A stretch of 10,448 bases of DNA, taken from NCBI GenBank assembly GCA_018370615.1, contig JAGZAC010000037.1, positions 1-10,448 of the forward strand, in the 5' to 3' direction. This DNA comes from Clostridiales bacterium. GTDB taxonomy: Bacteria; Bacillota; Clostridia; Oscillospirales; CAG-272. Below the pieces are notes generated by a model. The model had not been told where the DNA came from. It saw nothing but the letters and a program-made list of their open reading frames with translations, and did no database searches. This document shows, one piece after another, positions 1 to 6,167 of the stretch. A program made the position numbers and the translations under genes. Position 1 is the stretch's first letter, and every line of letters starts with the position of its first letter.

Positions 1-222
1 CCTGCACACAAGGTGCAGGCAGTAGATACCACCGCTGCAGGCGATGTCTTTACCGCCGCACTGTCTTATGCCTATCTGCAGAAGGGAGATATTTTGGAAG
101 CGGCGCGCTTTGCCACCTACGCCGCAGCTGTTTCTGTCACCAGAGAAGGAGCTGTTCCCTCAGTGCCCACCCTGCGCCAAGTGAAGGATTTTGCGACCCA
201 ACTGCGGGAGGAAGGCCGATGA
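1..222 (+). CDS. rbsK: Ribokinase, C-terminal end (5' part outside window)
   Basis: This is the last 73 residues of a PfkB-family sugar kinase. The frame is open from base 1, so the start lies upstream of the window. The DTTAAGD motif is the PfkB signature 2 (DTxGAGD type); in ribokinases its last Asp is the catalytic base and the Ala-Gly-Asp loop forms the anion hole for ATP phosphate transfer to D-ribose. The following stretch (FATYAAAVSVTREGAVPSVP) matches the ribokinase C-terminus, including the region that carries the monovalent-cation site in characterised ribokinases. The stop overlaps the ruvX start as ATGA, so the two genes are probably cotranscribed and translationally coupled. A related PfkB kinase with another sugar substrate cannot be excluded without the N-terminal substrate-binding half. 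Confidence 0.85.
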   Translation, partial: PAHKVQAVDTTAAGDVFTAALSYAYLQKGDILEAARFATYAAAVSVTREGAVPSVPTLRQVKDFATQLREEGR

Positions 223-653
223 CCGGAATCCTGCTGGGGGTGGACTACGGAGACGTGCGCACAGGACTTGCCGTCAGCGCAGGAAAAATGGCCTTCGGCG
301 CTGGATGCGTCGTATCCAAAAGCATGCGCAAAACGGTAGAAGGCGTGGCACAGGCTGCCCAGCGTCGCCAGGCGGAGGGAATCGTGCTGGGAGATCCGGT
401 AAATATGGATGGTACCAGGGGCCCGCGCAGCGAAAAATGTCAGATTTTTGCGGATATGCTGGCACAGCGCACAGGGCTGCCGGTGATTTTATGGGACGAA
501 CGGCTCACCACGGTAGATGCTCATGAAATTTTATCGGAAATCAATGTGCGGGGCGAGAAACGAAAAAAAGCGGTGGACGAGCTGTCCGCCACACTGATTT
601 TGCAGTCATATTTAGACCAGCAAAAGGAGGGAGACAATCCCCCAGTCATCTGA
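219..653 (+). CDS. ruvX: RuvX/YqgF family putative pre-16S rRNA nuclease / Holliday junction resolvase
   Basis: A 144-residue RNase H-fold protein of the YqgF family, the usual length for RuvX. The family trims pre-16S rRNA in E. coli and has also been called a Holliday junction resolvase. Visible motifs are GVDYG at the N-terminus with Asp9, GDPVNMDGTRGPR at 58-70, WDERLTT at 92-98 with Glu94, and KAVDELSATLILQSYL with Asp120; the acidic residues are the expected metal ligands. The ATG overlaps the upstream kinase stop (ATGA) and is preceded by GGGAGGAAGG at 206-215. The last six residues, DNPPVI, and the TGA stop are encoded by the palindromic repeat that begins at 634, so the native C-terminus was probably replaced. 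The core fold should be intact, since the last family-like segment (LQSYLDQQ) is complete. Confidence 0.93.
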   Translation: MTGILLGVDYGDVRTGLAVSAGKMAFGAGCVVSKSMRKTVEGVAQAAQRRQAEGIVLGDPVNMDGTRGPRSEKCQIFADMLAQRTGLPVILWDERLTTVDAHEILSEINVRGEKRKKAVDELSATLILQSYLDQQKEGDNPPVI

Positions 654-745
654 CGCTGACATGCCCCCTTTATACAAGGGAGCCTACAAAACTCAAGCCT
701 CCCCTGTGTAAGGGGAGGTGGCAGCATAGCTGCCGGAGGGGTTGT
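634..745 (+). repeat. Palindromic intergenic repeat A, canonical short form (112 bp)
   Basis: The copy runs from ACAATCCCCCAGTC (left end) to CCGGAGGGGTTGT (right end). In order it holds a GTC/GAC palindromic segment, a hairpin around CCCTTTATACAAGGG, the spacer AGCCTACAAAACTCAAG, a hairpin CCTCCCCTGTGTAAGGGGAGG (shown in two halves, CCTCCCC and GGGGAGG) and a stem GGCAGC-ata-GCTGCC at 720-734. The two halves are roughly reverse complements of each other, so the whole element can fold as a cruciform. The left end lies inside ruvX and gives its stop codon. No target-site duplication or internal gene is visible. It is MITE-like or REP-like; I know of no functional name for the family. Confidence 0.85.
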
Positions 746-757
746 ATGTAAGAAAAA

Positions 758-894
758 ACAATCCCTCAGTCAACTTCGTTGACAGCTCCCTTTACACAAG
801 GGAGCCTTTTATGCGGTGCTCTAGGGGATTGCCCCCGGAGATGCTGTGCATCTCCCCACAAGGGGGCCTACACAAACTAAAGCCTCTCCTGTGG
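758..894 (+). repeat. Palindromic intergenic repeat B, right end missing
   Basis: A second copy in the same orientation, 12 bases after repeat A. It starts with ACAATCCCTCAGTC and contains the stem GTCAAC-ttc-GTTGAC (769-783) and the hairpin around CTCCCTTTACACAAGGGAG. A second left-arm-like block follows, with the stem GGAGATGC-tgt-GCATCTCC (837-855) and CCCACAAGGGGGCC. The right arm begins with AAGCCTCTCCTGTG and then breaks off near 894, with no GGGGTTGT end. Sequence after 895 is AT-rich and holds the likely promoter of the transporter gene, so the break may have come from deletion or from selection to keep that promoter clear. Confidence 0.75.
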
Positions 895-909
895 AATGCT
901 CTTTTGCAG

Positions 910-936
910 TTGTGTTTTTAAGAATAAATATATAAT
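910..936 (+). promoter_or_regulatory. Candidate sigma-A promoter of the transporter gene
   Basis: A perfect TATAAT at 931-936 sits in an AT-rich stretch 51 bases upstream of the TTG start at 988. The best -35 choices are poor: TTGTGT at 910-915 with a short 15-base spacer, or TTGCAG at 904-909 with a long 21-base spacer. The site lies just past the broken end of repeat B. The call rests mainly on the -10 match and position. Confidence 0.4.
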
Positions 937-987
937 AAAGGATAGTATTGTTTGCACTTTTATCATACATGTTGGGAGTTGAAAAAC

Positions 988-2346
988 TTGGAGCAAAAAA
1001 GAAGTTCTTTTACGGGAAAATTGGGATTTGTTCTGGCAGCGGCAGGCTCTGCTGTCGGCCTGGGAAATATCTGGCGGTTTCCATATCTCGCAGCAAAGTA
1101 CGGCGGCGGTATTTTCCTGCTTGTGTATATACTTCTGGCAACTACTTTCGGCTTTTCCCTGATGGTGGCCGAAATTGCTCTGGGCAGAAAAACCCGCCTC
1201 AGCGCCATCGGTGCCTTTTCCTCTCTGGACAAACGGTTTTCCTTTCTAGGGTACCTGGCTTCTGCGGTTCCCGTAATCATTCTATCCTATTACTGTGTAA
1301 TCGGCGGCTGGGTGATGAAGTATCTGGCCGGTTTTATAGCCGGCAGCGGTGCAACTATGGCGAACGATGGGTATTTCAGTTCCTATATCGGCAAAACCGC
1401 CGAACCCATCGCTTGGTTTTTGCTGTTTATGGGCATTACAGCAATCATCGTACTGCTGGGTGTGGAAAAGGGAATCGAAAAGGTCAGCAAATTTATGATG
1501 CCCGTGCTGGTAGTACTGATTTTCGGCATCAGTATCTATACCATCTGCACCATGGACGGAGCTTTGGACGGCGTCGTATACTATCTGAAGCCGGATTTCT
1601 CCAAGTTTTCCGTTATGACGGTGGTTGCCGCTATGGGACAGATGTTCTACTCCATGTCCCTGTCCATGGGCATTATGATTACCTTCGGTTCTTACATGAA
1701 AAAGGATACCCGCGTGGAAAAATCCGCCAGACAAATTGAATGGTTTGATACAGGCGTTGCTTTTCTCGCGGGACTGATGATTATTCCGGCTGTGTTCGCC
1801 TTTTCCGGAGGAGACGAAGCAGCGCTGGGGCAGGGTCCCGGACTGATGTTTGTGACATTGCCCAAAATCTTTGACGCCATGCCGGGAGGGAATGTCATCG
1901 GCGCAGCCTTCTTTCTTATGGTATTGTTTGCAGCACTGACCTCCGCCATTTCTCTGATGGAAACCATCGTGTCTGTTTTCCAGGACAAGCTGAGACTTTC
2001 CAGAAAGACGGCATGTCTTTTGGCTTTTGCCGTCTGTGTGGTTCTGGGGCTTTTGTCCTGTCTAGGCTATAGTGTATGGAGCGGGATAAAAATCATCGGC
2101 ATGCAGTTTTTGGATCTGTTTGATTTTCTCAGCAACAGCGTAATGATGCCGCTGGTTGCCTGTGCCACCTGCATTTTTGTGGGATATATCATAAAACCTA
2201 AAACATTGATCGAAGAGATGGAGCAAAGCGGTCCGTTCCGGCAAAAGAAGCTGTTTACCGTAATGATGAAATATATTGCGCCGATTTTTACGCTGCTGAT
2301 TTTGGTGTCTTCCGTTTTGGATGTGCTTGGCATTGTGAAAATATAA
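988..2346 (+). CDS. Sodium-dependent transporter, neurotransmitter:sodium symporter (NSS/SNF) family
   Basis: A 452-residue multi-pass membrane protein of the LeuT/MhsT/Tyt1 type, probably a Na+-coupled amino-acid importer. TM1 carries GSAVGLGNIWRFPY at 20-33; with the chosen start, Ala22, Gly24, Asn27, Arg30 and Phe31 fall on the same numbers as in LeuT, where Ala22 and Asn27 help bind Na+. The unwound TM6 region appears as SMSLSMGIMITFGSYMKKD, matching the family's SLG..ITY.SY pattern. The short C-terminus and length fit the 11-TM bacterial subgroup. The start is taken as TTG at 988 because GGGAG at 974-978 stands 9 bases upstream; an ATG at 952 in frame has no ribosome site and would add the atypical leader MHFYHTCWELKN. 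Substrate cannot be fixed from sequence. The gene appears monocistronic; a repeat begins 2 bases after the stop. Confidence 0.92.
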   Translation: MEQKRSSFTGKLGFVLAAAGSAVGLGNIWRFPYLAAKYGGGIFLLVYILLATTFGFSLMVAEIALGRKTRLSAIGAFSSLDKRFSFLGYLASAVPVIILSYYCVIGGWVMKYLAGFIAGSGATMANDGYFSSYIGKTAEPIAWFLLFMGITAIIVLLGVEKGIEKVSKFMMPVLVVLIFGISIYTICTMDGALDGVVYYLKPDFSKFSVMTVVAAMGQMFYSMSLSMGIMITFGSYMKKDTRVEKSARQIEWFDTGVAFLAGLMIIPAVFAFSGGDEAALGQGPGLMFVTLPKIFDAMPGGNVIGAAFFLMVLFAALTSAISLMETIVSVFQDKLRLSRKTACLLAFAVCVVLGLLSCLGYSVWSGIKIIGMQFLDLFDFLSNSVMMPLVACATCIFVGYIIKPKTLIEEMEQSGPFRQKKLFTVMMKYIAPIFTLLILVSSVLDVLGIVKI

Positions 2347-2348
2347 AG

Positions 2349-2634
2349 ACAACCCCTCCGTCAGCTTCGCTGACACCTCCCCTTGCACAGGGGAGGCTTT
2401 AATTTGTGTAGGTTCCCTTGTAGGGAGTCCTAATTCAAAAAAGGCTCCCTTGTGGGGAGGCCTAATTTAAAAAAGTCCCCCTTGTGGGGAGGTGCGCAGC
2501 ACCTCCAGAGGCATGTCAGCGAAACACCATATAAAAGGCCCCTTTATAAAAGGGGCTGTCAGCGTCACTTCCCCTCTCTTCAAGGCCCCCTTGTGTAAAG
2601 GGGGCATGTCAGCGTCAGCTGACTGGGGGATTGT
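2349..2634 (-). repeat. Palindromic intergenic repeat C, expanded form (286 bp)
   Basis: In the minus orientation this runs from ACAATCCCCCAGTC (at 2634) to CGGAGGGGTTGT (at 2349). It fills the whole gap between the convergent transporter and serpin genes, with 2 and 1 spare bases. On the + strand it shows the stem GTCAGC-ttc-GCTGAC (2360-2374), the hairpin CCTCCCC/GGGGAGG (2376-2396) and three successive CCCTTGTRGGGAG-type blocks. Two of these carry the linker CCTAATTTAAAAAAG or a close variant. Then come the stem GGAGGTGC-gca-GCACCTCC (2488-2506), an extra hairpin GCCCCTTTATAAAAGGGGC and the left arm. The extra length over the 112-117 bp short form comes from these internal modules. Confidence 0.82.
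2376..2406 (+). terminator. Possible terminator of the transporter gene, formed by repeat C
   Basis: A 7-bp perfect GC stem, CCTCCCC at 2376-2382 with GGGGAGG at 2390-2396, is followed by CTTTAATTTG. The gene stop is 30 bases upstream and no other terminator is seen. The T-tract is interrupted by two As, so intrinsic termination would be moderate at best. The same hairpin occurs in all full copies of the repeat, usually followed by CTTAAGTTT or a similar run when read right-end first. Confidence 0.45.
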
Positions 2635-2635
2635 T

Positions 2636-3916
2636 TCAATATCCTTCCGATAAATTATTTACTACGCCGATAAACAGCGGCAGATTTGCAGTATTATCCA
2701 AAATCATATATACAAATGGCCGCTCTAGAATAACAGAAGGGCCGACAACAGCGGCATACTCTTGCACCTCAACTACCGTAGCGGCAGCCGCTTTGGTTCC
2801 AGATACATCTACAGAAATATGCGTCTTCTGCCACACATCAGAAATATACAGCGGGCCGCCTTCCGATGTGCCGATCCCTGAAAAATCCGCTGCCGTAGAA
2901 GTAAAAGCGGAGGGCATTCCCATACGGATCAAAGCGTCCGCCAAACTAGTACCATACGTGCATTGAAATTTGGGCAGGGCAATTAGCACCGGTGTTTCTT
3001 CGGCGCTATTTACCAATTCCAACAGTCGCTCGCCTGTAAGAGAAGCCACAAACTGCTCCGTCGTCTCTCCAGGGGCAGGCAGCAGTGCCGCAAAGCTGTA
3101 GGCATCCCCCAGGTAAGGCTTGATAAATCCGGTAATGCTGCCGTTTTCAATATACTTCCACGCTTCTCCGTACATCATATCTACCGTGTAACTATCTCCA
3201 TTGGATCCTTCCGGATAAAATGGTGCGGAACGAACATCGCCTTTAAAAAATGGAGTTTTCCATTCGGCATCGAAAGCTAAGGCATTGACAAGGTACATCA
3301 CAGTATCTTCAGGAATGTACTCTACCAAACGATCAATCATTCCGTCTGTATGTCTTTCCACCCAAAGATTGATATCTTTTACCGTTTCTTCATGAAAGGG
3401 CGCCTGATACACGGAAGCGCTGTAATAATCTGCATTTTTCTGCAGAAAAGCCCTGTCTACCTGTATTCTGTCCTCTCGAAACCAGATGGAATTTGCAATG
3501 TGCAGCTTTGCATCCTCCTCGGAAGGCAGTTCCTGTACGTAAGTATACAGGTATTCGTTCAATTCCTCCAGCGGAATATCTCCTCCCAGGACAGTTTCCA
3601 TTTCCCGCTTGGTATCTCCCTCTGCCCCGTTGGCCGTCATGGCCAGGGCCAGTATCGCTGATACAGGAGAAAGCAGGGCATTTTCTCCTTCTTCCAGTGT
3701 CCCATCTGCCTGAAGCACTTTCTGTAACAATCCCACAGAAAAATCGGCAACGGCGCCGGCAAAAATCTCGTCTGTCGTTTTCCCAGAAACAGGGGTTCCG
3801 TAAATATCTCCCATAAGCTCCGTAGCCCTTACCTTTTGGGTACAGCCTGCAGCGCTGCACAAAAAACAAACAATCAATACAAGACACAGTAGAAAAGAAA
3901 ATATACGTTGTTTCAT
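2636..3916 (-). CDS. Lipoprotein serpin (serine/cysteine protease inhibitor)
   Basis: A 426-residue serpin. The first 24 residues are a lipoprotein signal (KQR, hydrophobic core, then SAAG before Cys25), so the mature protein should be lipid-anchored outside the membrane. Serpin landmarks are LLSPVSAILALAMTANGAEG near 82-100, INLWVERHTDGMID, MYLVNALAFDAEWKTPF and, near the C-terminus, RPFVYMILDN and PLFIGVV. The reactive-centre hinge GTKAAAAT at 373-380 has the small residues P12-P9 needed for loop insertion, so it should be an inhibitor. Counting from P15 gives Tyr387-Ala388 as P1-P1', but the loop is about two residues longer than in alpha-1-antitrypsin, so P1 could shift by one or two. Start: ATG with AGGAGG at 3927-3922 that overlaps the upstream stop. 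It is third in an operon behind sigma and anti-sigma genes. Confidence 0.93.
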   Translation of the reverse strand: MKQRIFSFLLCLVLIVCFLCSAAGCTQKVRATELMGDIYGTPVSGKTTDEIFAGAVADFSVGLLQKVLQADGTLEEGENALLSPVSAILALAMTANGAEGDTKREMETVLGGDIPLEELNEYLYTYVQELPSEEDAKLHIANSIWFREDRIQVDRAFLQKNADYYSASVYQAPFHEETVKDINLWVERHTDGMIDRLVEYIPEDTVMYLVNALAFDAEWKTPFFKGDVRSAPFYPEGSNGDSYTVDMMYGEAWKYIENGSITGFIKPYLGDAYSFAALLPAPGETTEQFVASLTGERLLELVNSAEETPVLIALPKFQCTYGTSLADALIRMGMPSAFTSTAADFSGIGTSEGGPLYISDVWQKTHISVDVSGTKAAAATVVEVQEYAAVVGPSVILERPFVYMILDNTANLPLFIGVVNNLSEGY

Positions 3917-3927
3917 AAAAACCTCCT

Positions 3928-4464
3928 TTACTTTACCAGATCTTCGATCAGTGCCGCCAGCTGTCGGGCCTTTTCTTCAGAAATATACAGCAGAGCGCCT
4001 CCTTCCATTTGTACATATCTTTCTTCCCATATTGTATAGCTGACGCAAGAGCCATCACGATACGCAATTTCTATCCTGTACGGCTGGGCAGACGGTTTTG
4101 GTTCTTCTTCCTGTGTCTCGCTGGTTTCATCTTTTATAAAAGGTATCTTTTCTGAATTTTCATCTAGCGCTAAGTTTTCCAAAAAAGATACCAAAGGCAT
4201 TGCCGCGCTTCCCTCAATATTTACTGCACCCGCTCCCGTGTACATATTTAAAGAGGAGACATTGTCCATATCAGTATCTGGCAACGCGTATTCTTCAAAT
4301 CCTCTCTCAGACAACTGGGGCAGTGCCAATACACAGCACAGAACAAAACAGGCTGCAATCGGTAAAGCAGCATACATCCATCTTCTGTACCTGACCCGCC
4401 TGGCCGCATAATATGCTTTTTCCTTTTCCGCAATCAATGCGCGGAATTCTTCTCTACTTCTCAT
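3928..4464 (-). CDS. Single-pass membrane protein, probable anti-sigma factor
   Basis: A 178-residue protein that I do not match to a named family. A basic, Arg/Glu-rich N-terminus (1-29, cytoplasmic) leads into one membrane span near 30-48 (MYAALPIAACFVLCCVLAL). Then follow a low-complexity region, an acidic linker rich in Glu/Ser/Pro near 100-125 and a small beta-like C-terminal domain (YRIEIAYRDG...YVQMEGGALLYIS) predicted outside. No HxxxCxxC zinc anti-sigma motif is seen. Position directly after an ECF-type sigma gene, with coding overlap, and the N-in/C-out topology suggest an anti-sigma factor; this is inference. The start is the ATG at 4464, because AAGAAGG at 4480-4474 stands 9 bases away; an ATG at 4473 would touch that site. 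The serpin start follows 11 bases after the stop. Confidence 0.75.
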   Translation of the reverse strand: MRSREEFRALIAEKEKAYYAARRVRYRRWMYAALPIAACFVLCCVLALPQLSERGFEEYALPDTDMDNVSSLNMYTGAGAVNIEGSAAMPLVSFLENLALDENSEKIPFIKDETSETQEEEPKPSAQPYRIEIAYRDGSCVSYTIWEERYVQMEGGALLYISEEKARQLAALIEDLVK

Positions 4465-5002
4465 ATACTGCATCCTTCTTCAGAATGGAGCGAAGAGCGT
4501 TCTTTCCCCTGGTAACCAAATTGTCTATTTGCTTTTTATTCTTCCGCATTACCCGTCCTGCCTCCTCATAGGACATTTCGGCAAAGTAAATCAGGTGCAG
4601 CGCCGTCCGATAGTCCGAGGGCAGCTGATCCAACGCCCGATGCAGTTCCCGCTTTTCTTCATCCCGGAGAAAAAGCGCCTCCGTATCTTCTCCCGTTTCT
4701 GCATCCGACATCATCTCCAGAGGGGCGGCGCCGAATTTTGCTTCCCGTTTTAAATAATTCAGCGCCCGGCTTCTGCCAATCATAAAAAGATAGGTTTTCA
4801 GAGAATTTTCGAAACGATACCGATGGCGGTGAACAATCAGTTCCACAAAAGCGTCGGCAGCCAAATCCTCCGCTACGGTAATATTCTGCACATAGCGGTT
4901 CAAAAAGAATATCAGGCTGTCCTTATACAAATCCAGCAGGTCTTCAAATGCACTGTCATCTCCATTCAGAAAACGGCGGTAGCTACTTGCGCCGTTATCC
5001 AT
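4454..5002 (-). CDS. ECF-type RNA polymerase sigma factor (sigma-70 family)
   Basis: A 182-residue two-domain sigma factor. Region 2 covers about 19-88 (LYKDSLIFFLNRYVQN, then AEDLAADAFVEL, then SLKTYLFMIGRSRALNYLKRE), the part that binds core polymerase and the -10 element. Region 4 covers about 120-172 (LDQLPSDYRTALHLIYF, AEMSYEEAGRVMRKNKKQIDNLVTRGKNALR), a helix-turn-helix for the -35 element. Regions 1 and 3 are absent, as in ECF factors. The ATG is preceded by AAAGGA 9 bases upstream. Its end overlaps the start of the membrane protein gene by 11 bases, a usual arrangement for a sigma/anti-sigma pair. Its regulon probably includes its own operon, hence the serpin; this is inferred from layout only. 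Confidence 0.92.
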   Translation of the reverse strand: MDNGASSYRRFLNGDDSAFEDLLDLYKDSLIFFLNRYVQNITVAEDLAADAFVELIVHRHRYRFENSLKTYLFMIGRSRALNYLKREAKFGAAPLEMMSDAETGEDTEALFLRDEEKRELHRALDQLPSDYRTALHLIYFAEMSYEEAGRVMRKNKKQIDNLVTRGKNALRSILKKDAVYEK

Positions 5003-5041
5003 CGTTTTATTTCCTTTCGATTTGATTTACAGCTTTTACTT

Positions 5042-5047
5042 ATTATA
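5042..5047 (-). promoter_or_regulatory. Candidate -10 element for the sigma/anti-sigma/serpin operon
   Basis: On the minus strand a perfect TATAAT reads leftward at 5047-5042, 39 bases upstream of the sigma gene start, in a T-rich stretch. No convincing TTGACA-like -35 stands 16-18 bases upstream, so an activator or another sigma factor may be involved. I did not find a clear ECF-type AAC...CGT pair. Confidence 0.35.
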
Positions 5048-5114
5048 CAATTGAAAAAAGAAAAATCCTCATGACTTTGAAAATTTTCCTGCCTTTTATC
5101 GCATATTAAGGAGA

Positions 5115-5126
5115 TGTAACATTACA
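5115..5126. promoter_or_regulatory. Palindrome TGTAACATTACA, possible operator
   Basis: TGTAA-CA-TTACA is a perfect 5-bp inverted repeat around a 2-base centre. It lies about 68 bases upstream of the candidate -10 of the sigma operon and 34 bases from the end of repeat D1. Its place in the only repeat-free part of this gap suggests a protein-binding site, but a 12-bp palindrome can occur by chance and no second copy was noticed. Confidence 0.25.
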
Positions 5127-5159
5127 AAGCGACCCGAAAGGTGTAGTAACGCCTCCTTC

Positions 5160-5319
5160 ACAACCCTTCCGCCGCTAAAGCGGCACCTCCCCTTACACAG
5201 GGGAGGCTTAAGTTTTTGCAGGCTCCCTTGTGGAGAGGCCTAATTTAAAAAAGTCCTCCTTGTGGGGAGTTGCGCAGCAACTCCGCGGGATTGTCGAAGT
5301 TAGTCGACAGGGGGATTGT
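5160..5319 (-). repeat. Palindromic intergenic repeat D1 (160 bp, one internal module)
   Basis: Minus orientation, from ACAATCCCCCTGTC (at 5319) to CGGAAGGGTTGT (at 5160). On the + strand it has the stem GCCGC-taaa-GCGGC (5171-5184), the hairpin CCTCCCC/GGGGAGG and an internal block. The block resembles one in repeat C: GGCTCCCTTGTGG, GAGGCCTAATTTAAAAAAG, CCTTGTGGGGAG, then the stem GGAGTTGC-gca-GCAACTCC (5266-5284). A second GGGATTGT at 5287-5294 lies 17 bases inside the left end, as if the end had been duplicated or nested. The segment between them is the palindrome TGTCGA...TCGACA. Confidence 0.82.
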
Positions 5320-5329
5320 TCTGCCATGT

Positions 5330-5446
5330 ACAACCCCTCCGTCGCAACTACGTTGCGCCACCTCCCCTTACACAGGGGAGGCTTAAGTTTGTGTAGGCCC
5401 CCTTGTGTAAAGGGGGCATGTCAGCGTCAGTTGACAGGGGGATTGT
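5330..5446 (-). repeat. Palindromic intergenic repeat D2, canonical short form (117 bp)
   Basis: Minus orientation, 10 bases from D1 in tandem. The left end (ACAATCCCCCTGTC, at 5446) lies inside the DUF5131 gene and encodes its last residues and stop. Going leftward come the hairpin CCCCCTTTACACAAGGGGG, the spacer CCTACACAAACTTAAG, the hairpin CCTCCCC/GGGGAGG, the stem CGCAAC-gta-GTTGCG and the end CGGAGGGGTTGT. It is the cleanest short copy here and with A defines the basic unit. Confidence 0.86.
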
Positions 5447-6167
5447 TCTTCATATAATCAATCCCCGCGCATCGCGCCTGGCTGTGCTGATGCCTGCGGG
5501 GGATCCGGTACAGTCGTCCGTCCTTTATCAGTCGTGCCCCCGTTTGCTTAAACCAGAAGGATACCCCCGCCTCCATGCACTGGCGGCGGATATCCAAAAC
5601 CCAGCTATAATCGCAGGGGCGCGCCTCCAGCCCGCTTTCTCCGCCCACAACGACCTTCATAATATCCGGCCCCAGCCACTTCTCCATACGGATCGGCGAC
5701 AACAGAGGCTCGCATATAATGCTTTTCTCCCGAATGGGAAGAGACAGAAACACCGGCAGCCGACGGTCCGCGGCAGCTTGGTTTTCCACGGTACAGCACA
5801 CCGCCACATTGGACCAGCCCTCTCCCCATTCTGAAGGAATACATTGGAGAAACCGAGAGATCCGCTTGGTGATGATAGTAAAATGCACATCCGGGCGGGC
5901 GCGGATAATATCCCACGCCTCCCCGCGCCATGGGTCTGCTATATCCAGAAAGAAATCGCTGGTCATGCAGCAGAACACCCGCGCCCCCGGTGGAATTTTA
6001 TAGGTTCCCCTGCGATCTCTTGCCAGAGGATAGCCAAAGGACTTTGTGCGCGTTACCTGAGAAGCATCCCGCCCTACGGACGTGTCCCGCCGGTAAACAT
6101 AGCAGTTGCGGCAGCCCTCTGACCACTTAATGCATCCGTGCCACGGATTCCAGATATAGTCCTTCAT
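5427..6167 (-). CDS. DUF5131 / phage Gp37-Gp68-type three-Cys protein
   Basis: A 246-residue protein matching the DUF5131 family (phage Gp37/Gp68 name), whose biochemical function is, to my knowledge, not established. The N-terminus WNPWHGC...SEGCRNCY has Cys12, Cys19 and Cys22, a three-Cys cluster that could bind metal or an Fe-S cluster. Other family-type motifs are DFFLDIADPW (71-80), TKR (100-102), TVENQ (126-130), CEPLL (152-156), VGGESG (174-179) and FWFKQTG (204-210). The start at 6167 overlaps the NUDIX stop (ATGA); no good ribosome site precedes it, so translation probably depends on coupling. An open frame continues upstream inside the NUDIX gene but lacks family sequence. The tail NNPPVN plus TGA comes from repeat D2. 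I recall family members often beside a three-Cys-motif partner gene; none is present here. Confidence 0.85.
   Translation of the reverse strand: MKDYIWNPWHGCIKWSEGCRNCYVYRRDTSVGRDASQVTRTKSFGYPLARDRRGTYKIPPGARVFCCMTSDFFLDIADPWRGEAWDIIRARPDVHFTIITKRISRFLQCIPSEWGEGWSNVAVCCTVENQAAADRRLPVFLSLPIREKSIICEPLLSPIRMEKWLGPDIMKVVVGGESGLEARPCDYSWVLDIRRQCMEAGVSFWFKQTGARLIKDGRLYRIPRRHQHSQARCAGIDYMKNNPPVN

Noticed and set aside
634..894. CRISPR array
   Set aside because: The repeats are variable in length and internally palindromic, lack regular unique spacers, and no cas gene is present.
952..987. Start of the transporter at ATG 952
   Set aside because: No ribosome site precedes it, and the TTG at 988 has GGGAG 9 bases upstream and gives the family-standard N-terminus with LeuT-like numbering.
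948..1739. A 263-codon open frame inside the transporter gene, other frame
   Set aside because: It lies wholly across the symporter reading frame, is rich in Arg/Cys/His as out-of-frame translations are, and shows no domain.
3390..3887. A 165-codon open frame on the minus strand within the serpin gene
   Set aside because: The serpin frame holds all family motifs; this one is a Gly/Arg/Cys-rich out-of-frame shadow without a ribosome site.
5160..5446. Insertion sequence with a transposase
   Set aside because: The copies are 112-286 bp and hold no open frame of transposase type; only non-coding palindromes are present.
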